Below, one piece after another: positions 26,386 to 35,673 of a stretch of DNA of 64,000 bases (its first letter is position 1; each line of letters starts with the position of its first letter). The DNA is from Kriegella aquimaris (GTDB lineage Bacteria > Bacteroidota > Bacteroidia > Flavobacteriales > Flavobacteriaceae): the NCBI RefSeq assembly GCF_900103215.1, contig NZ_FNGV01000001.1, positions 1,135,545 through 1,199,544 of the forward strand, read 5' to 3'. The notes beneath the pieces were generated by a model. The model saw nothing but the letters and a program-made list of their open reading frames with translations, was not told the origin of the DNA and did no database searches. The position numbers were made by a program, and so were the translations under genes.

Positions 26386-27837
26386 ATGAACATACATATA
26401 AAATTACTATCTGCAATTATTCTGAGTTCTTTGACATACGGCTGTACGGATGATTTTGAAGAAATGAACACCAGTCCGAACGACCTGACTTCCGTGCCTT
26501 ATAAAACATTGATAACCGATGCGGAAATCAGCATAGTAAAGGCCTATAACCCGGTCCTTAACTTTGAGGTAAGTTGGGCAAGGTACAATGTACGTGACGT
26601 ATACGTACAAAACGACCGATATGAGCAAACGGGCAGTGGAACAAATTTCAATGTGTACAGTGGACACCTAAAGAATTTACAGGCGGCCATTGAACTTGCT
26701 GCGGAAGCCGAGGACAATAATGCAATAGCCGTAGCCCAAATAATGAAAGCCTATGCCTTTCAAAATATGACCGACTGGTATGGAGACATTCCCTACTCGG
26801 AAGCACTTATGGCCGACGACTCCGAAAACCCCAACATATACCCTAAATATGATTCGCAGCAAAGTATTTACACAGATATTATTGCGCAGTTAAAGGCAGC
26901 CAATACGATGATTGACACTTCTGAAAGTATGGGTACGGCAGATGTTATATTCGATGGCGACATGACGATGTGGAAAAAATTCGCCAACTCCCTATTATTG
27001 CGTGTTTATATGCGAATGTCCCTCATAGACCCTACAACTGCCCAAACCGGTATTGAAGAGATTATGGCCGACCCCAGTACTTATCCCATAATCGATTCAA
27101 ACGAAAGTGCAGCCTTCAAGTATTGGCTTCCAGAGGATGCTACCTATCGTAGCCCCTATTATATGGATCCTACGCAAGCCGCTAAACAAGAGAACGTAAC
27201 CTCGGCATATATGGTAGATTTCTTAAAAACAAGAAATGATTTAGCTAGGCTCGCAGTATATGCCGAACCTGCCGACACTAGTGGCGAATATGTAGGCCTA
27301 CCACTAGGCACCCTAGGTCAGAATACCCCCGATTTATCTATTATGGGCGTGGCCGAATTTCGTTCCACCGATTCTCCCACGAGAATTATGAGGTATTCCG
27401 AAGTACTATTTATTCTTGCTGAAGCTGCCTTAAATGGTTGGAATGTCGGAATTACGGCACAAGATGCCTACGAAGCCGCCATCACTGCAAGTTTTGAAGA
27501 GTATGGTTTAGAAGTTGGAACTTATCTCTCCGAAGCGCTTGTTGATTTCAATGGAGGAATTGATCAGCGTGAATTAATAGGCGAACAAAAATGGTGCGCC
27601 CTATACCCTGACGGCAACCAAGGGTGGGCTGAAGTTCGCCGCACTGGTTTTCCTGTCTATGTTGCTACCACGGAACCCGTGGAATCTCTGTACCCAGGAA
27701 ATGGCACAATACTCAGAAAACCTTACCCTTATGCTGAGGCTATATCGAATCCGGAAGGATTTAATGCGGCCATAAGTGCACAACCAGGAATCATAGAGGA
27801 AAAATTTGGTGCAGGTGTTTGGTGGGATGTTAACTAG
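26386..27837 (+). CDS. SusD-like_2 family outer-membrane lipoprotein (pair 2)
   Basis: A 483-residue surface lipoprotein with lipobox Cys20 (LSSLTYGCTDDF). The family differs from the other two SusD proteins of the window: EEMNTSPNDLTSVPY, MKAYAFQNMTDWYGDIPYSE, WKKFANSLLLRVYMRMSLID and a late ILAEAALNGWN are typical of the SusD/RagB-like PF12771 group. Together with the preceding SusC it forms an importer. A hairpin terminator lies about 80 bp downstream, so the transcription unit is likely just these two genes. Confidence 0.93.
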   Translation: MNIHIKLLSAIILSSLTYGCTDDFEEMNTSPNDLTSVPYKTLITDAEISIVKAYNPVLNFEVSWARYNVRDVYVQNDRYEQTGSGTNFNVYSGHLKNLQAAIELAAEAEDNNAIAVAQIMKAYAFQNMTDWYGDIPYSEALMADDSENPNIYPKYDSQQSIYTDIIAQLKAANTMIDTSESMGTADVIFDGDMTMWKKFANSLLLRVYMRMSLIDPTTAQTGIEEIMADPSTYPIIDSNESAAFKYWLPEDATYRSPYYMDPTQAAKQENVTSAYMVDFLKTRNDLARLAVYAEPADTSGEYVGLPLGTLGQNTPDLSIMGVAEFRSTDSPTRIMRYSEVLFILAEAALNGWNVGITAQDAYEAAITASFEEYGLEVGTYLSEALVDFNGGIDQRELIGEQKWCALYPDGNQGWAEVRRTGFPVYVATTEPVESLYPGNGTILRKPYPYAEAISNPEGFNAAISAQPGIIEEKFGAGVWWDVN

Positions 27838-27918
27838 TATACTTAAGAATATATGTAGTCACAGTTTGATATATTAGAAAAGAGAATTGTTTGTTAAAGT
27901 GAGTTGAGTTAGTTACTA

Positions 27919-27956
27919 AGAGTAGCAGCAGATTTTTTTCTCTGCTACTCTTTTTC
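27919..27956 (+). terminator. Intrinsic terminator after susCD pair 2
   Basis: AGAGTAGCAG (27919-27928) pairs with CTGCTACTCT (27942-27951) and is followed by T's. The loop itself contains a T-run. It separates susD from the sulfatase gene at 28015. Confidence 0.85.
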
Positions 27957-28014
27957 AATTAGCAGATAATCATATTACGGTGCTTAAAAATTTTCAGATA
28001 ACAAATCCTTACTA

Positions 28015-29607
28015 ATGAAGTTTAATAAATTTATACCTTTAATATTATCTATTGGACTGGTTGTATTGTGGATCAATAGCGTTTCCTTTAAAAGGAATGA
28101 ACAAAAAAATCATATTAAGAGGAAACCCAACATTATCTTTCTCTTAAGTGATGATCAAAGGGATAATACTTTTGGCGCCATGGGTCACCCCGTGTTAAAA
28201 ACACCTAATGCGGATAAATTGATAAAAGAGGGGGTCAGATTTAAAAACACCTATATTGCCGCCCCAGTTTGCTGTCCCAGTAGAGTTTCTTTCTTCACCG
28301 GAATGTATGAACGGGTGCATGGTGTTGGCTTTTCCACTAAGTTCCAATTGACGGAAGACCAATGGATGCAAACATATCCCCAACTCCTTAGGTCAAATGG
28401 ATACTATTCTGGGTTTGTTGGTAAGTTCGGGGTTGAATATTACACGTTTAAGGGTAAAGCTTCCGAAAAATTTGACTATTGGAGCGCTCATGACGGATGG
28501 GCGGAATTTTGGCCAAAAGAACTTGAGAACTGTAGGGATTATGTCGATTCTAAAGAAGATATTATCACGCCTATTATGGGTGAGAAAATTGGGGAATTCC
28601 TCGACAAAATTCCTACGGACCAACCCTTCAGCCTATCGGTCAGTTTTTCGGTTCCACACGGTAGCCAAATAGTTTCCATGTACCCGGATAATGAATTAGC
28701 CGCAAAAGGTAGGATTCCGGCAAATGAGTACCCAAAATTAAAGGGTATACCTTTTTATGACACCATGTATAGGGATAAGAAAATAACTATTCCCGCTGAA
28801 ACAGGTACAGATCCCTATGTAAACATTCCCAAAAGAATGTTGGACCAAAGTAAAGGAAGGGCCACGGGCACCTATATTTACGATTATAGCAGAGAATCCT
28901 GTAAGGAACATTATATACGATATTATCAGCAAATATCGGGGATGGATAAGGTAATCGGGGATTTGATGAAATCCTTGAAAAAAAAGGGTTTGAGCGATAA
29001 CACCATTATTATTTTTGCAAGCGATCATGGGCTTTTAATGGGAGAATATGGAATGTCTGGAAAAGCACTTCTGTACGATATGGTAGAGAAGATACCCTGT
29101 TTTATATATGACCCTAGGCTACCCAAAAATAAGAAGGGAATTACAGTCGATAATTTGGTTTCCAGTCTTGATATTACCTCTACAATACTCGACTATGCCG
29201 GAATAGAACCTCCTGCCAACATGCAGGGAAAAAGTCTTGTACCATTAATAAATGGCGAAGAAAAGGAATGGAGAAATGAACTTTTTCTTGAAAGCCTATT
29301 TACTGGCAGGGACACTCCTTTTAGCGAAGGTATAAGAATGGGCGATTGGAAATATATAAGAATGTATGGACACCATGAATGGAGTTGGGAGGAGCAAGAT
29401 GTGGATTTTAAAAGCAAAAAACCAGAATTTGAACAACTGTTCAATTTAAAGAACGACCCACGGGAAATGCACAATTTGATAAGTGAATACGACGGCTCCA
29501 AAATTCTAAGTGAATTAAGAAATAAAACAGCAAATTATTCGGAAGAAAAGAATCTGGAAAGGAAGAGGTACATCCAATCTAACCCGTCAGCTATAAAGGC
29601 TAGATAG
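28015..29607 (+). CDS. S1-family sulfatase (sulfatase A of this window)
   Basis: A 530-residue exported or membrane-anchored sulfatase removing sulfate esters from glycan. The N-terminal hydrophobic segment (FIPLILSIGLVVLWIN) is a signal anchor or signal peptide without a lipobox. The metal-binding Asp pair is in FLLSDDQRD (46-47). The formylglycine motif C-x-P-x-R is Cys86-Cys87-Pro-Ser-Arg90 followed by FFTG. A second metal site is in IIIFASDHGLLMGEYG. It begins a plus-strand series (M1 remnant, GH95, AKR, symporter, sulfatase). Cys86 must be converted by a maturase not encoded here. The subfamily cannot be fixed without a database. Confidence 0.93.
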   Translation: MKFNKFIPLILSIGLVVLWINSVSFKRNEQKNHIKRKPNIIFLLSDDQRDNTFGAMGHPVLKTPNADKLIKEGVRFKNTYIAAPVCCPSRVSFFTGMYERVHGVGFSTKFQLTEDQWMQTYPQLLRSNGYYSGFVGKFGVEYYTFKGKASEKFDYWSAHDGWAEFWPKELENCRDYVDSKEDIITPIMGEKIGEFLDKIPTDQPFSLSVSFSVPHGSQIVSMYPDNELAAKGRIPANEYPKLKGIPFYDTMYRDKKITIPAETGTDPYVNIPKRMLDQSKGRATGTYIYDYSRESCKEHYIRYYQQISGMDKVIGDLMKSLKKKGLSDNTIIIFASDHGLLMGEYGMSGKALLYDMVEKIPCFIYDPRLPKNKKGITVDNLVSSLDITSTILDYAGIEPPANMQGKSLVPLINGEEKEWRNELFLESLFTGRDTPFSEGIRMGDWKYIRMYGHHEWSWEEQDVDFKSKKPEFEQLFNLKNDPREMHNLISEYDGSKILSELRNKTANYSEEKNLERKRYIQSNPSAIKAR

Positions 29608-29681
29608 AAGTTCCTATTAATAATCTTTCATATTGGCCAGAATAAGACCCATATAATCTAGTTATTTCTTGGCATAAAAAA

Positions 29682-30452
29682 ATGAAGAAAATGAAATATT
29701 GGAAAAGAAATATTATTAGGATTCTACTGTTGATTAGCTTTTTGGCCGCACCATGTTCTTCATTTGCAGATAATTACCCAAAAAAACCGAATATAGATGT
29801 CGTTCACTACACCTTTGATATCACCTTATCCGATGAAACCGATTTTATAAAGGCCACCGCCACCATTCTTGTTAAATTCAAAACCAACGGAATTGAAACC
29901 TTGCGACCAGACCTGACCAATAAGAGTGAAAATTTGGCCAATAAGGGCATGACGGTAAAGCTGGTAATTTCACAGGGCAAAACAATGCCAATTACTCATG
30001 GTGGCGATGTGCTCTTAATTAACTTGCCACCCTCCCTTGAAAACATAGAACGAAGCATCATCATTGAATACAAAGGTATTCCCAATACCGGGTTAAAAAT
30101 AGGTGATAACAAATATGAAGATCGCACTTTTTTTAGCGATAATTGGCCTAACAAAGCTCGAAATTGGCTGCCCACCGTAGACCACCCCTATGACAATGCT
30201 ACCAGCTATAATGGCAAAAACAAGATAATAGAAATAAACCAGCTACAACCTGAAAAGTACACCTTTAATATGCCTTTAGAATTGGATATTATAACGAACG
30301 AAGATATCCCCTCCCGTAGGCAAATCATACAACTGAACAAAAGAAAGGTTAAGATTTCCATTCCTTCCGATATTCCACCAAGCCATATTCTATTGGACCC
30401 AGAGACCAACTTATTGGCCCAATGGGATTTTCTCAAAAGGATTGACTTATAA
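29682..30452 (+). pseudogene. Internally deleted M1-family aminopeptidase (lacks catalytic domain)
   Basis: An intact 256-codon frame with signal peptide (IRILLLISFLAAPCSSFA). Residues about 37-174 match the N-terminal beta-domain of M1 peptidases (VVHYTFDITLSDETDFIKAT, TFFSDNWPNKARNWLPTVDH). Residues about 180-250 look like the extreme C-terminus of the same family (MPLELDIITNED, SRRQIIQLNKRKVKISIP, HILLDPETNLLAQWDF). The gluzincin domain between them, including the GAMEN and HExxH motifs, is absent. The junction falls near 30204-30222. The simplest reading is an in-frame deletion of several hundred bases, leaving a catalytically dead remnant. A retained binding function is possible because the frame is open. 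Confidence 0.7.
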
Positions 30453-30559
30453 AAAACAAAAAATCGTCAAAATCGAAGAAATGGAATATTGGTGCAATTG
30501 CCGGAAAACCTTATCAATAGGAATTTATTAAACTAGATTATATAAAAATTGCAAACAAC

Positions 30560-33010
30560 ATGAAAATTAAAAAAATATTTCTTTTGACCCTTGTCTTATC
30601 TGCCAATATGGCTTTGACACAGGTTAAAAATACCCCAGAAGCAACCCAAACAACTTTTGACCCAGCAACGGTACTATGGTACGATCAACCTGCATCTATC
30701 TGGGAAGAAGCATTACCCGTGGGTAACGGCCGTATCGGCGCAATGGTATACGGTAAATCTGGTGAAGAAAAAATTCATTTCAACGAAGAGACCTATTGGA
30801 CGGGTGGCCCTTACTCAACTGTTGTAAAGGGAGGATACAAAAAACTTCCAGAGATTCAGCAATATATTTTTAATGGCGAACCCATCAAAGCGCATAAACT
30901 TTTTGGGCGGGCTTTAATGGGTTATCCTGTCGAACAGCAGAAATACCAATCCCTAGCCAATCTACATCTGTTTTTTGGTCAAGATAGCGTTGATCAATAC
31001 CGTAGATCTTTAGACTTAAAGACAGGTATTGTAACGGTTGAATATAAGTACAAGGGAGTAAACTATACCAAGGAAATTTTTGCATCTGCAGTTGATCAAA
31101 CAATAGCCATACGCATTACTGCCGATAAGCCCGGTAGCATCACCTTTGACGCTGAATTACGAGGGGTACGCAACAGCGCACATTCCAATTATGCAACGGA
31201 TTATTTTCGTATGGACGGACTAGGGGAAGACCAACTAAAAATAACCGGAAAATCAGCAGACTATATGGGCGTAACCGGTAAACTAAAATACGAGGCGAGA
31301 ATAAAGGCTATACCCGAAGGGGGCACGATGAGTATCGACGACACCATGTTGAGTATAAAAAATGCTGATTCGGCAACTCTTTATTTCGTAGCTGCAACAA
31401 ATTTCGTCAACTACAAAGATGTAACGGCCGACGAAAACGGCCGAGTAGAAAACATGCTCAAAAAATTACAAGAGAATTCTTTCGCAGACATTAAGAAAAA
31501 GGCGTTGGTAGATTATAAAAAATATTTTGATAGGGTTACCTTAACACTACCAACTACCGAAAATTCCTTTTTACCAACAGATGAGAGAATGGCAGAGATT
31601 CAGTCAAGCCCCGACCCTCAATTATCAACATTGTGCTATAATTTCGGGAGATACCTACTTATTTCTTCATCTAGGCCCGGTACCCAACCCGCCAACCTTC
31701 AAGGTATTTGGAACAACGATATGAACCCCGCTTGGGATTCAAAATACACGACCAATATAAATACCGAAATGAATTATTGGGCGGTAGAAAGCGCCAATCT
31801 TCCCGAGCTTTCAGAGCCATTGACAACGATGGTGAAAGAATTGACCGATCAAGGAACTGAGATTGCCCGAGAACATTATGGAGCCAAAGGGTGGGTGTTT
31901 CACCAGAACACTGACCTTTGGCGCGTAGCTGCTCCAATGGATGGTCCAACATGGGGAACATTTACTGTTGGAGGCGCTTGGTTGACCACTCATTTATGGG
32001 AACACTATCTTTTCACGCAAGACAAAGAATACTTAAAAGAGGTTTATCCTATCATGAAAGGTTCAGTAGAATTTTTTATGGATTTTCTTGTCGAATACCC
32101 GGGTAAGGACTGGTTAGTGACGAATCCTTCAAACTCCCCTGAAAATCCACCTGAAGGGAAAGGTTACAAGTATTTTTATGATGAAATAACCGGCATGTAC
32201 TACTTTACGACAATTGTCGCCGGGTCTACCATTGACATGCAGATTTTAAAAGACCTGTTTTCTTATTTTGACTCAGCTTCTGAAATTCTTGATATCGATC
32301 CAGATTTGAGAAAACAAGTTGCAATGGCAAGAAAAAGATTGGTCCCTTCGCAAATCGGTAAAGATGGAACACTTCAAGAATGGACAGAAGACTATGGTCA
32401 AATGGAAAAAAACCATCGCCATGCTTCCCATTTATATGGTCTGTACCCAGGAAATGTGATATCAGTAACAAGAACTCCTGAACTCATTGAACCGGTAAAG
32501 AAGACCTTGGAACTAAGAGGAGACGGTGCCTCTGGCTGGTCTAGAGCTTGGAAAACATGTTTATGGGCTCGTTTAAGAGATGGCGATAGGGCCAATTCAA
32601 TTTTTAAAGGGTATCTAAAAGAACAATCTTACCCATCTTTATTTGCAATATGTGCCAAACAGTTTCAAGTAGATGGTTCGTTAGGTATGTCTGCTGGAAT
32701 TACGGAGATGTTGATACAATCACATGAAGGGTATTTAGACCTTCTACCTGCTTTACCTTCCGAATGGTCCGATGGTCAATTTACCGGAGTATGTGCTCGT
32801 GGCGGATTTGAACTTGATTTTAGTTGGAAGGACAAAAACCTGACTTCCGTGGCGATATTGTCAAAAGCTGGCACGCCTTGTAGCCTAAAGACAACAAACA
32901 AGATAAAAGTCTTTTCAGATGGCAAACCAATTAAAACTAAAAAACGTACCGGCCAAGTAGTAGAATTCAACACAGAAAAAGACAAAACCTATATTATCGA
33001 AGGAATATAA
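30560..33010 (+). CDS. GH95 alpha-L-fucosidase / alpha-L-galactosidase
   Basis: An 816-residue exported glycoside hydrolase removing terminal alpha-L-fucose (or the related L-galactose) from glycan. It has a short signal peptide (FLLTLVLSANMALTQ). GH95 features are the N-terminal block ALPVGNGRIGAMVYG with FNEETYWTGGP, and an (alpha/alpha)6 catalytic domain with N399-I-N401 in TTNINTEMNYW, Glu607 in LQEWTEDYG and Asp705 in FQVDGSLGMSAG. These correspond to the conserved Asn-x-Asn, Glu and Asp of characterised GH95 enzymes. DGSLG replaces the commoner DGNFG. It sits 5' of an aldo/keto reductase and a symporter suited to the released sugar. GH95 also includes alpha-L-galactosidases, so the sugar is not certain. 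Confidence 0.93.
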   Translation: MKIKKIFLLTLVLSANMALTQVKNTPEATQTTFDPATVLWYDQPASIWEEALPVGNGRIGAMVYGKSGEEKIHFNEETYWTGGPYSTVVKGGYKKLPEIQQYIFNGEPIKAHKLFGRALMGYPVEQQKYQSLANLHLFFGQDSVDQYRRSLDLKTGIVTVEYKYKGVNYTKEIFASAVDQTIAIRITADKPGSITFDAELRGVRNSAHSNYATDYFRMDGLGEDQLKITGKSADYMGVTGKLKYEARIKAIPEGGTMSIDDTMLSIKNADSATLYFVAATNFVNYKDVTADENGRVENMLKKLQENSFADIKKKALVDYKKYFDRVTLTLPTTENSFLPTDERMAEIQSSPDPQLSTLCYNFGRYLLISSSRPGTQPANLQGIWNNDMNPAWDSKYTTNINTEMNYWAVESANLPELSEPLTTMVKELTDQGTEIAREHYGAKGWVFHQNTDLWRVAAPMDGPTWGTFTVGGAWLTTHLWEHYLFTQDKEYLKEVYPIMKGSVEFFMDFLVEYPGKDWLVTNPSNSPENPPEGKGYKYFYDEITGMYYFTTIVAGSTIDMQILKDLFSYFDSASEILDIDPDLRKQVAMARKRLVPSQIGKDGTLQEWTEDYGQMEKNHRHASHLYGLYPGNVISVTRTPELIEPVKKTLELRGDGASGWSRAWKTCLWARLRDGDRANSIFKGYLKEQSYPSLFAICAKQFQVDGSLGMSAGITEMLIQSHEGYLDLLPALPSEWSDGQFTGVCARGGFELDFSWKDKNLTSVAILSKAGTPCSLKTTNKIKVFSDGKPIKTKKRTGQVVEFNTEKDKTYIIEGI

Positions 33011-33086
33011 ATTCTAGTTCCCACAGTAAATACACGAAGCACTACAAAATCTATCAAGGACAAAATAATTGAAAATTAAGCCTGAA

Positions 33087-34049
33087 ATGAGATACAACAC
33101 TTTAGGAAATACAGCTATAACCATAAGCGAATTAGGTTTTGGAGCCTCCGCCATTGGGGGCATGTTTAACAACACAGAAAAAGATGAGGCTTTAAAAACC
33201 GTACATTTAGCTTTTGACCGCGGCATCAATTATTTTGATACTTCCCCTGCTTATGGTCGAATGAATTCCACTTACGGTCCTATTACCTCAGAAATAGTTT
33301 TAGGAAACGCGCTCAAAGATATCAAGCGTTCTGAATTTATACTTTCGACCAAAGCCGGAAAAATTTCTTCATTACCTCCCGAATTGAATTTTAGTTATCA
33401 AGCCATAATCGACTCTGTGGAGTCGAGCTTAGAACGCCTTCAGACCGACTATTTAGATATTGTTTTTTTACATGACATTGAATATGATAAAGGAAAGCAC
33501 CTTGATATGGCACTAAATGAGGGGCTGGAAGCTTTACGGGATATGAAAAAAGCAGGAAAGATTAGATTTATCGGAGGTTCTTGCTACTCCATCGAAGTAC
33601 TCAACAAAGTTATTCCCAATTATGATTTGGATGTAGTGCTAGTGCACAATCATTATACGTTAATCAACAATCAGTTGTTGGAATTAATACCAAAAATCAA
33701 GAAAAAAGGAATGGGTTTGGTCAGCGCTTCTCCTTTTGCCAGCGGTCTATTAACGAACCAAGGACCACCCGATTGGTACCCGACTTCAAAAAAAGACTTG
33801 TGCATCATGGACAAAACCCTTAATTTCTGCAAAGAAAATAATGTTCACATTGAAAAACTAGCTATTCAATACGCGTTAAGCAATCCTGAAATTCCGACAA
33901 CATTGTTCAGTTGTAACCAACAGTACCATCTAAATCAAAATGTGGATTGGAGCGAAGAACCAACGGACAATGCCATGATTAAAAATCTATGTACATTGCT
34001 TGAACCATTGCGAAACAAGGATTTCGATTTTGGTGCATACAACGACTAA
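33087..34049 (+). CDS. Aldo/keto reductase, L-fucose/L-galactose (D-threo-aldose) dehydrogenase-like
   Basis: A 320-residue NAD(P)-dependent oxidoreductase, cytoplasmic. The ATG at 33087 (MRYNTLGNTAITISELGFGA) is preferred to a TTG at 33069. The AKR catalytic tetrad is visible: Asp51 and Tyr56 in NYFDTSPAYG, Lys89 in LSTKAGK and His129 in IVFLHDIE. The sequence best matches the AKR branch that oxidises L-fucose or L-galactose to the lactone (D-threo-aldose 1-dehydrogenase). The gene ends one base before the symporter start and follows GH95, consistent with oxidising a sugar released by GH95 and carried in by the symporter. No lactonase, dehydratase or aldolase for the next steps is in the window. 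Confidence 0.85.
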   Translation: MRYNTLGNTAITISELGFGASAIGGMFNNTEKDEALKTVHLAFDRGINYFDTSPAYGRMNSTYGPITSEIVLGNALKDIKRSEFILSTKAGKISSLPPELNFSYQAIIDSVESSLERLQTDYLDIVFLHDIEYDKGKHLDMALNEGLEALRDMKKAGKIRFIGGSCYSIEVLNKVIPNYDLDVVLVHNHYTLINNQLLELIPKIKKKGMGLVSASPFASGLLTNQGPPDWYPTSKKDLCIMDKTLNFCKENNVHIEKLAIQYALSNPEIPTTLFSCNQQYHLNQNVDWSEEPTDNAMIKNLCTLLEPLRNKDFDFGAYND

Positions 34050-34050
34050 C

Positions 34051-35664
34051 ATGCAGAATATAGATTTAATTATAATAATTTTTTATTTGGCCGCCATTTT
34101 GGCTCTGGGCATATTATCGACCAGAAAGACCAAAATGAACTCGGTCAACTATTTTTTGGCTGGCCGAAGCCTGAATTGGGTTATCATAGGTGCTGCTCTT
34201 TTTGCCAGTAATATCTCTACAATCCATTTGGTCGGCTTAGCCGCTTCAGGTTTCGAAGACGGTCTCGTTTGGGGGAATTTTGAATGGATGGCGTCCATTG
34301 TCTTGATTCTATTGGGGCTTATTTTTGCCCCTTTTTATTTTAGAAGTAAAATTTCTACGCTTCCTGAGTTTTTAGAAAAAAGATATAGCCCCGGATCGCG
34401 TTCATTTTTGGCATTTATGGCCATTTTAGGTGCTTTGTTCGTGCACATCGGCATGAGTTTATATGCGGGCGCCGTCGTTTTTAAGTCTTTTTTCGGAATC
34501 GACGTCAGTATCTCCATTCTAATAATTTCAATCATAACCGCCACCTATACTATTGTAGGGGGATTAAAAGCCGTGGTTATTACCGAAACGGTGCAAGCAC
34601 TTGTTTTAATTGTCGGGGCCGTAATATTGACAATTTTTGCCATTAACGCCCTTCCCGAAATTGGAATACATTCTTTAAGTGATTTTAAAGACCACATAAA
34701 ACCTGACCAGCTAAGCATGCTTCGAAGTGGTGATAATGCCGGAAATTCAGGTCTTTCTTGGTATGCCATATTTTTAGGTTATCCTATTCTAGGTTTATGG
34801 TACTGGTGTTCTGATCAAACAATTGTACAGCGTGTATTAGCGGCAAAGAGCGAAGAAGATGCCCAAAAAGGTCCCATATTTGCCGGATTTCTGAAAATAC
34901 TACCCGTTTTTATTATGGTTCTACCCGGTGTTATCGGGTATGTCTTGTTCAAGGATAAAATAACCACGAGTAATGAAACCTTACCAGTCCTAATTAATGA
35001 ACTTCTACCTGTCGGGATAAGGGGTATATTTGCCGCCGCTCTGCTATCTGCCCTTATGAGCACCATTGCAGCGGCACTTAATAGCTGCTCTACTTTGGTC
35101 GCCGTTGATATTGCAAAAAGAATGAAGCCTTCTTTATCTGATCAAAAACAAGTAACGATCGGCAAATGGGTAGCTGTAATCGTAATGATACTGGCTATGG
35201 CCTGGTCGACCCAGGGAGGGAGGTTCAACAGTATCTTTGAAGCAATCAATAAGATAGCAGCTGCATTGGCACCCCCAATAGCTACTGTATTCCTTTTTGG
35301 GGTATTCAGTAAGCGCGGAACAAAAGAAGCTTCATTAATCACACTGATATTCGGATTTATATTGGGTATCACCTCTTTTGCGGCCGATTTCATCCCCCCG
35401 CTTTCCAAAAAACCAAGTATTATCACTGCGGAATGGGGCATACCATTTATGATGCAAGCCTGGTGGTTGTTCTGCATTTGTACCGTAGTATACTTCATAA
35501 CAAGTTATCTGACCCCGAAACCGGACAAAGAGCAGCTAACATATACTTGGGACAATCCTTTACAATTTATTACCGACAAAAAATTTCAGGGATTCAAAGA
35601 CGTCCGTTTTCACGCTGCATTGCTATTAACATCCATCATAATTTTATACATCATATTTCAATAA
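34051..35664 (+). CDS. Sodium/solute symporter (SSS/SGLT family), probable sugar transporter
   Basis: A 537-residue inner-membrane symporter. The ATG at 34051 (MQNIDLIIIIFYLAAILALG) is chosen; a frame open from 34000 would only overlap the AKR gene. It has about 13-14 membrane segments. The SGLT-type signature is seen in YFLAGRSLNWVIIGAALFAS, GFEDGLVWGNFEW, WYWCSDQTIVQRVLAAK and AAALLSALMSTIAAALNSCS. The last of these contains the family's sodium-site serines. It should import the monosaccharide released in the periplasm, here probably L-fucose or L-galactose, using the Na+ gradient of sea water. It is tightly linked to the AKR (1 bp) and to the sulfatase gene 9 bp downstream. Confidence 0.92.
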   Translation: MQNIDLIIIIFYLAAILALGILSTRKTKMNSVNYFLAGRSLNWVIIGAALFASNISTIHLVGLAASGFEDGLVWGNFEWMASIVLILLGLIFAPFYFRSKISTLPEFLEKRYSPGSRSFLAFMAILGALFVHIGMSLYAGAVVFKSFFGIDVSISILIISIITATYTIVGGLKAVVITETVQALVLIVGAVILTIFAINALPEIGIHSLSDFKDHIKPDQLSMLRSGDNAGNSGLSWYAIFLGYPILGLWYWCSDQTIVQRVLAAKSEEDAQKGPIFAGFLKILPVFIMVLPGVIGYVLFKDKITTSNETLPVLINELLPVGIRGIFAAALLSALMSTIAAALNSCSTLVAVDIAKRMKPSLSDQKQVTIGKWVAVIVMILAMAWSTQGGRFNSIFEAINKIAAALAPPIATVFLFGVFSKRGTKEASLITLIFGFILGITSFAADFIPPLSKKPSIITAEWGIPFMMQAWWLFCICTVVYFITSYLTPKPDKEQLTYTWDNPLQFITDKKFQGFKDVRFHAALLLTSIIILYIIFQ

Positions 35665-35673
35665 ACCTAGTAC

